Shown here: piece after piece, positions 58,617-64,000 of the stretch
How the letters are laid out: each line of letters begins with the position of its first letter
How positions within the stretch are numbered: the first letter of the stretch is position 1
Made by a program: the position numbers and the translations under genes
The notes under the pieces: model-generated
Seen by the model: the letters and a program-made list of their open reading frames with translations, nothing else
The model's database searches: none
What the model was told of the DNA's origin: nothing
Assembly: GCF_008329985.2 (NCBI RefSeq)
Contig: NZ_CP038437.2
Location: forward strand, 3,844,001 to 3,908,000
Length of the DNA stretch: 64,000 bases
Direction of reading: 5' to 3'
From: Halomonas binhaiensis
Lineage (GTDB): Bacteria; Pseudomonadota; Gammaproteobacteria; Pseudomonadales; Halomonadaceae

Positions 58617-60423
58617 CTGGCGCATCAGCCAGGGGCTTGGTCGCGCTCGTCCTGGAGGGAGCTTCCTCGACAACCGAATCCTTCTCGCGATTCCGTGTCG
58701 TCATGACGGTAGCATCTCCGATATAGCGAGCCCGCTTTTCCGGTTTCAGGCGCGTCACATCTACTGCTACCAAGCCATCGATGCAGTAACTGAAACCGGT
58801 GTCCACGCCAAAGGCATGGAAACGCACTCCCCCCTCTTCGGCCACCTCTACATACTGCTTGTATAGTGCAGGAACCCCAGCTCCCATGGCTTGCAGAGCC
58901 TCCTTGAGACGTACAAAGTCCTCGCGTCGACTGTTTCCGACAAACAACCGCTCAGCTTCGTGTCTTCCGGCATCAGACAACTGGCATGGAGCCTTGGGAC
59001 GAATGGCGTACTCGCCATCTCCATGATAATGACGGTAGTAACTGACCAACAGCTCCTTGGCCAATGGCGGCATGTGGTTGGGTATGGTCACAGGGCCGAA
59101 CAACCAGCGAACTTCGGGATGCGCACGCAGGTATGCGCCAAGCCCGAGCCACAGGTAATCCAGGCTTCGTCGCCCCCAGTAACGCGGCTGAACGAAGCTC
59201 CGCCCCAGCTCCAGCCCGTTGCGCCACTCGCTCATCGGCGCTGACTCCAGATGAAAGATGGTGGCGCTATACAGCCCTGAAATGCCCTTGGCATCAAGGA
59301 TTCGTCCAACTTCTCCCAGGCGATAGGCACCGGCAATTTCCAGGTCCTTGTCATCCCACAGGACCAGGTGACGGTAATGTTCGTCATATTCATCCAGATC
59401 ACGCCTGAGGCCCGTACCCTCGCCCACACGGCGAAAGGCAATCTCGCGCAAACGACCTATCTCACGCATCACCGCAGAATCAGGTTGATAATCAAACAAC
59501 AGTATCTGCTTGCCATCCGGTGTTGCGCCAAGGTGTTCAGCACCGGCCAGCTCCTCGCGCAATTGCTGACGCTTCTCCGGATGAGCAATTCCGGCCTCGC
59601 CGACGAACACCCCCTTCTTGGCCTTGCCCAGGCGATAGACATGCTTGCGCAACAGCTTGAGCTTGGCCGGCGCACTCAGATCATCGCGATCGAAGCGCTC
59701 CAGGGTGATGGAACCGCCTACCTTGAGGGCAATCTGGCGCCCCCTCTGGTGGAACATTTCATGAGGAAGCAACAGGGTACCCAGCGGTGAATACAACCAG
59801 GCCAGGGAATAGAAAAGACTGGTATTACGCCCTCCCACATGCACCGGCACGATGGGAGCATTGGTCTTGCGCGCTGCATGCAGGAAGCCGGACATCCATT
59901 TACCATCCTTGATACCCGAAGGACTGGCTCGGGACACCTCTCCTGCGGGGAAGACGATCACGGCTTGTTCAGCGTCCAGAGCATCCACAATGCCCTGCAG
60001 GCTCTTGCGGAACCCCCTGCGCGACAGGTTGTCCACCGGCAGCAGACGCGAAGCCAGGGGCTCGATCTGCAATAACAGGTCATTGGCTACGATCTTCACG
60101 TCAGGGCGCACGTCTGCCACCATGCGCACCAGTGCCAGCCCGTCCAGGGCACCCAAAGGATGATTGGCAACGATCACGACCCGGCCTGTCACCGGAATAT
60201 TGTCGCGCTCCTTGGAAGACAGGGTGTAACCGAAGTTGAGGTATTCCAGGACACGATCGATGAATTCAAGCCCACCAGCACGCTGATGGCGGACGAGAAA
60301 GTCATTGATTTCCTGCTCATGGACCAGACGCTTGAGCGCCGCGACCAGCAGGCCGCGGCACCAGGCGGGCCAGCGCTTGACACTCGGCGCCTTGGCCCGG
60401 AGCGCTCCTTCGATATCGATCAT
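58582..60423 (-). CDS. Bifunctional OlsF-like acyltransferase (PlsC domain plus GNAT-like domain)
   Basis: 613 residues. The N-terminal half (about 60-280) is a PlsC-type O-acyltransferase: VIVANHPLGALDGLAL, then PAGEVSRASPSG and PVHVGGRNTSLFY. The C-terminal half (about 290-560) resembles the OlsB-type N-acyltransferase domain (LLFDYQPDSAVMREIGRLREIAFRRVGEGTG, LGRSFVQPRYWGRRSLDYLWLGLGAYL). OlsF-type fusions make ornithine lipids in one chain. That product is inference; haemolysin-like naming is common for the same family. The tail (about 575-613) is low complexity. Confidence 0.85.
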   Translation of the reverse strand: MIDIEGALRAKAPSVKRWPAWCRGLLVAALKRLVHEQEINDFLVRHQRAGGLEFIDRVLEYLNFGYTLSSKERDNIPVTGRVVIVANHPLGALDGLALVRMVADVRPDVKIVANDLLLQIEPLASRLLPVDNLSRRGFRKSLQGIVDALDAEQAVIVFPAGEVSRASPSGIKDGKWMSGFLHAARKTNAPIVPVHVGGRNTSLFYSLAWLYSPLGTLLLPHEMFHQRGRQIALKVGGSITLERFDRDDLSAPAKLKLLRKHVYRLGKAKKGVFVGEAGIAHPEKRQQLREELAGAEHLGATPDGKQILLFDYQPDSAVMREIGRLREIAFRRVGEGTGLRRDLDEYDEHYRHLVLWDDKDLEIAGAYRLGEVGRILDAKGISGLYSATIFHLESAPMSEWRNGLELGRSFVQPRYWGRRSLDYLWLGLGAYLRAHPEVRWLFGPVTIPNHMPPLAKELLVSYYRHYHGDGEYAIRPKAPCQLSDAGRHEAERLFVGNSRREDFVRLKEALQAMGAGVPALYKQYVEVAEEGGVRFHAFGVDTGFSYCIDGLVAVDVTRLKPEKRARYIGDATVMTTRNREKDSVVEEAPSRTSATKPLADAPVTRQTGAAAFP

Positions 60424-60518
60424 GCCCCCACCCCCTTGTTTGGCAATATGGCCAGACTAGGGCGGGCTCATGACAGTTGGATGGCCAGACCAGGACGGAG
60501 AAATGACAGTGCGATGCG

Positions 60519-60567
<49 letters not shown>

Positions 60568-60687
60568 AGTGTCGAACTGCGAGTCACGAGCAGTCCAGTG
60601 CCGCTCTGTGGATCATCGACAAGAATGGGGGTTCGGGGTTACTTGCAGCTTAAAACTTACAGCTTATAGCTCGTTTATAAGCAACCT

Positions 60688-60720
60688 GACCGGCACCCTC
60701 CGGAGAGCAGGGCACCGGTC
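60688..60720 (-). terminator. Hairpin downstream of oadB
   Basis: On the minus strand GACCGGTGCCC pairs with GGGTGCCGGTC (two G-U wobbles), 11-nt loop, 14 nt after the oadB stop. No T-run, so a modest terminator candidate. Confidence 0.4.
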
Positions 60721-60734
60721 ATTACAGGACAAAC

Positions 60735-62057
60735 TTACCCCAGGTACTTGATCATCACCCCTGCAGCCACCGCTGAACCGATGACTCCAGCCACATTGGG
60801 GCCCATGGCATGCATCAACAGGAAGTTATGGGGGTTGGATTCCAGGCCGATCTTGTTCGACACCCGTGCCGCCATGGGTACCGCCGAAACCCCGGCAGAG
60901 CCGATCAAGGGGTTGATCGGATGCTTGCTGACAGCATTGAGCAACTTGGCCATCAGCACACCACTGGCCGTACCGATACCAAAGGCAACAATGCCAAGGC
61001 CGAGAATACCCAGCGTCTCCACTGCCAGGAAACGCTCAGCCATCAGTTTCGAGCCGACGGACAGACCGAGAAAGATGGTCACCGTATTGATCAGCGCATT
61101 CTGGGCCGTATCGGAAAGCCGCTCGACCACACCACATTCGCGCATCAAGTTGCCGAAGCAGAACATGCCCAGCAAGGGTGCAGCATCAGGCAAGAACAGC
61201 ACGACCAGAATCAGCAGGACCAGCGGAAACAGAATCTTCTCGACCTTGGAGACCGGACGCAGCTGGGTCATGACGATCTCACGCTCCTTGGCAGATGTCA
61301 GAGCGCGCATGATCGGCGGCTGAATCAACGGCACCAGAGCCATGTAGGAGTATGATGCCACCGCGATGGCACCCAGCAGCTCCGGTGCCAACAAGCTGGA
61401 CACATAGATCGAGGTCGGACCGTCAGCACCACCAATGATACCAATGGCAGCCGCCTGCTTGAGCGAGAAGTCCATCCAGCCCATGCTGGTCAGCCCCACT
61501 GCACCCAGCAAGGTAGCAAATATGCCAAATTGAGCCGCAGCGCCAAGGAACAGCGTGCGAGGGTTGGCCAGCAACGGACCGAAATCGGTCATGGCTCCGA
61601 CCCCCATGAAGATCACCAGAGGTGCGATGCCCGATGCAATGGCAACGCTGTAGAACTGATACAGCATGCCATGCGCATACCCCGCATCCATGGCCTGGTC
61701 ATTGGCAGCGCGTAGCAAGGCAGGAGAAATATCTGCATGCAACGCTTCGCCTACCGCATGCCGCCAGCTTTCCATATCGGCACTGCCCGGTAGTGCAACT
61801 CCAAGCGTCTGGGCCAACTGCTGAAGCAGGGCTGAATTGCCCAGGTGAGCCGCTTGCTCCGCAGCCGACATGGCAAGCCCCGCCTCGGGAATATTGGCCA
61901 GGATGCCACCAAACCCGATGGGCACCAGCAACAGCGGTTCGAATCGCTTGGCGATGGCAAGCCACAGCAGCAACAGCCCCACCACGATCATCACCGCCTG
62001 GCCGAGACTCAGGTTATACAGTCCGGAGCCGTACCAGAGTGTCAGAATCTTCTCCAT
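60735..62057 (-). CDS. oadB: Sodium-translocating oxaloacetate decarboxylase, beta subunit
   Basis: 440 residues from the ATG at 62057, with GAGGG 7 nt upstream; the frame to 62144 is not conserved. Nine to eleven helices with [62 protein letters not shown] and [19 protein letters not shown]. It couples decarboxylation of biotin-bound CO2 to sodium export. It follows oadA with a 10-nt gap. It fits a halophile using sodium gradients. Confidence 0.97.
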   Translation of the reverse strand: MEKILTLWYGSGLYNLSLGQAVMIVVGLLLLWLAIAKRFEPLLLVPIGFGGILANIPEAGLAMSAAEQAAHLGNSALLQQLAQTLGVALPGSADMESWRHAVGEALHADISPALLRAANDQAMDAGYAHGMLYQFYSVAIASGIAPLVIFMGVGAMTDFGPLLANPRTLFLGAAAQFGIFATLLGAVGLTSMGWMDFSLKQAAAIGIIGGADGPTSIYVSSLLAPELLGAIAVASYSYMALVPLIQPPIMRALTSAKEREIVMTQLRPVSKVEKILFPLVLLILVVLFLPDAAPLLGMFCFGNLMRECGVVERLSDTAQNALINTVTIFLGLSVGSKLMAERFLAVETLGILGLGIVAFGIGTASGVLMAKLLNAVSKHPINPLIGSAGVSAVPMAARVSNKIGLESNPHNFLLMHAMGPNVAGVIGSAVAAGVMIKYLG

Positions 62058-62067
62058 GAAATGACCC

Positions 62068-63876
62068 TCAAAGTACGACGAGCGTATCGCCGACGGCGAC
62101 ACTATCGCCCTCGGACACCTTGACCGCCGACACAGTGCCGGCATTGGCCGCCCGAATCTCGGTCTCCATCTTCATGGCTTCAAGAATGATCACCACATCA
62201 CCTGCGGCCACGCTGTCTCCCGCCGAGACATTGACCTTGAAGATGTTGCCTGCCAATGGCGCCGTGATGGCTTCACCTGAAGATGCCGCGGGCGCCGTCG
62301 ACGCTGCAGGTTCCGGCGTGGCGCTGGCCTCACTGATCTGGGTGATATCGCCACCTTCGCTGACTTCGACAACATAGGCACTGCCATTGACCTTGACGGT
62401 ATAGGTCTCGGACCCAGCCTCGGACGCCGGCACACGGGAAGCAGCAGGAACCACTGCCTTATTGCTCTCGCCAGCCTCGGGTGCAGGCTCGAAGGCCTCG
62501 GGGTTATCACGATTGCTCAGGAACTTGAGGCCAATCTGCGGGAACAGGGCATACGTCAGCACGTCGTCGACTTCCTGCTCCCCCTCAGCCAGACGAATGC
62601 CTTCGGCCTTGGCCTTTTCGCGCAACTCGCCGGCCAGCCTGTCCATTTCCGGTGTCAGGTTGTCAGCAGGACGACAGGTGATCGGCTCGCCACCATCCAG
62701 TACCCGGCCCTGCAACTCTGTGTTGAAGGAGGAAGGCGCACAACCGTATTCCCCCTTGAGCAGTGCCTGAACTTCCTTGGAAATGGACTTGTAACGCTCG
62801 CCCATCATCACATTCATCACAGCCTGGGTGCCGACGATCTGCGATGTCGGTGTGACCAGAGGAATGTAGCCAAGATCCTCGCGCACCCGTGGAATCTCTG
62901 CCAGTACCTCATCCAGCTTATCGCCTGCCCCCTGCTCCTTGAGCTGGCTCTCCATGTTGGTCAGCATGCCCCCCGGCACCTGAGCCACCAGGATGCGCGA
63001 GTCGATCCCCCTGAGAGAACCCTCAAAGGCAGCATACTTCTTGCGCACTTCACGGAAATAGGCCGCGATGTCTTCGAGCAGCTCCAGATCCAGGCCGGTA
63101 TCACGCCCGGTACCCTGAAGTATCGCCACCACCGACTCGGTGGGGCTATGCCCATAGGTCATGGACATGGAAGAAATGGCAGTATCGACATTGTCGATGC
63201 CGGCTTCGGCAGCCTTGATGGCCGTCGCAGTGGACATGCCAGTGGTAGCATGACACTGCATGTGGATAGGTATATCAACAGCCTGTTTCAGGCGAGACAC
63301 CAGCTCGAAGGCATCGTAGGGCTTGAGCAGACCTGCCATGTCCTTGATGCACAGGGAGTCCGCTCCCATGGCGGCGATACGCTTGCCAAGCTCCACCCAC
63401 CCTTCCAAGGTATGCACAGGGCTCACGGTGTAGGACATGGTGCCTTGAGCATGCCCCCCGACCTTGCGCACAGCCTGAATAGCACGTTCCAGATTGCGTG
63501 GATCGTTCATGGCATCGAAGACACGGAACACATCCACGCCATTGACCTTGGCTCGCTCGACAAAGCGATCGACCACATCATCGGCATAGTGGCGATAGCC
63601 CAACAGATTCTGCCCACGCAGCAGCATCTGTTGAGGTGTATTGGGCATGGCTTCCTTGAGCGCGCGGATACGTTCCCAGGGATCCTCGCCCAGGTAGCGA
63701 ATACAGGCGTCGAAGGTGGCTCCTCCCCAGGATTCCAGAGACCAGAAGCCAACCTTGTCCAGCTTTTCGGCGATGGGCAGCATGTCATCTAGACGCATGC
63801 GGGTAGCGAACAGCGATTGGTGGGCATCGCGAAGGACGACATCAGTGATGCCGAGCGGGCGTTGAATCTCGCTCAT
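62068..63876 (-). CDS. oadA: Oxaloacetate decarboxylase, alpha subunit
   Basis: 602 residues. The N-terminal carboxyltransferase TIM barrel ([43 protein letters not shown]) transfers CO2 from oxaloacetate to biotin; the C-terminal biotinyl domain has EAMKMET with the biotinylated Lys. An Ala/Pro/Ser-rich hinge lies between. Works with OadB; the gamma subunit (oadG) is expected upstream but is not recognisable in the 124 nt left before the window edge. Confidence 0.97.
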   Translation of the reverse strand: MSEIQRPLGITDVVLRDAHQSLFATRMRLDDMLPIAEKLDKVGFWSLESWGGATFDACIRYLGEDPWERIRALKEAMPNTPQQMLLRGQNLLGYRHYADDVVDRFVERAKVNGVDVFRVFDAMNDPRNLERAIQAVRKVGGHAQGTMSYTVSPVHTLEGWVELGKRIAAMGADSLCIKDMAGLLKPYDAFELVSRLKQAVDIPIHMQCHATTGMSTATAIKAAEAGIDNVDTAISSMSMTYGHSPTESVVAILQGTGRDTGLDLELLEDIAAYFREVRKKYAAFEGSLRGIDSRILVAQVPGGMLTNMESQLKEQGAGDKLDEVLAEIPRVREDLGYIPLVTPTSQIVGTQAVMNVMMGERYKSISKEVQALLKGEYGCAPSSFNTELQGRVLDGGEPITCRPADNLTPEMDRLAGELREKAKAEGIRLAEGEQEVDDVLTYALFPQIGLKFLSNRDNPEAFEPAPEAGESNKAVVPAASRVPASEAGSETYTVKVNGSAYVVEVSEGGDITQISEASATPEPAASTAPAASSGEAITAPLAGNIFKVNVSAGDSVAAGDVVIILEAMKMETEIRAANAGTVSAVKVSEGDSVAVGDTLVVL

Positions 63877-64000
63877 CGTCGGTTCCTTGAATGTGTTGGA
63901 AGTTATCGTTGAAAGCGTCAGAGAAACCTATGTCCAAGCCATGAGGGCTGCTACAATCGCCGCCCCGTGTAGGCCTGTGGAATCACCCTAGCGACGATGG
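63877..64000. other. Region upstream of oadA at the window edge
   Basis: 124 nt. No oadG 3' end is visible: all minus-strand frames meet stops well before oadA. A TACAAT -10-like hexamer (63952-63957, plus strand) may belong to a divergent gene beyond the edge. Confidence 0.35.

Overview
The window is a chromosomal segment of a halophilic gammaproteobacterium, most likely a member of the Halomonadaceae (Halomonas or a close relative). This is inferred from gene content and protein style: acidic housekeeping proteins, a very long ZipA, a full System I cytochrome c maturation operon, a GlrK/GlrR-type module, two tripartite tricarboxylate transport (TTT) loci and a sodium-pumping oxaloacetate decarboxylase. 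No rRNA, tRNA, CRISPR array, phage or insertion sequence was recognised.

Left part (1-10.3 kb) is accessory: a truncated alpha/beta hydrolase, a GNAT, a MerR regulator with a MerR-type promoter in front of a secreted hydrolase, a pirin, and a run of small redox/hydrolase genes (isochorismatase-like, chloroperoxidase-like, saccharopine-dehydrogenase-like, VOC, SDR) bracketed by a LysR and an AraC regulator. Next come guaB-guaA (10.6-13.8 kb).

13.9-21.4 kb is a tricarboxylate locus: a two-component system (tctD-tctE) with an ABC-type solute-binding protein on the minus strand, divergent from tctC-tctB-tctA and an AbrB-type membrane protein. xseA follows. 22.9-26.6 kb holds glrK-glrG-glrR. Upstream of glrK is a 760-nt non-coding region carrying a sigma-54 promoter, a GlrR-like operator palindrome, an IHF-like site and an orphan intrinsic terminator. 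This is the layout of the enterobacterial glmY sRNA locus, but outside enterobacteria. argA follows.

28.9-34.3 kb is a second TTT locus with a fused TctA-TctB permease, a TctC protein, a PrpF-type isomerase and a divergent LysR regulator, closed at both ends by look-alike hairpins. 34.4-42 kb holds Pit/DUF47, a CYTH triphosphatase, a YciO-type protein, a PHP-domain RNase, a YciI protein and mnmC. 42.1-57.2 kb is one long minus-strand run: ccmABCDEFGHI, smc, zipA, ligA and a UPF0270 gene. On the right are an SOS-boxed LexA-like protein without a DNA-binding domain, yigZ, an OlsF-like double acyltransferase, and oadB-oadA at the edge.

Seven-base tandem repeats of one family (RGCTCRT / AGCCGTA / AGCTGTA) fill two intergenic spots, one of them running into the stop codons of both flanking genes. 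All coordinates and motifs were read by eye; family names are from recognised motifs, not from database searches.
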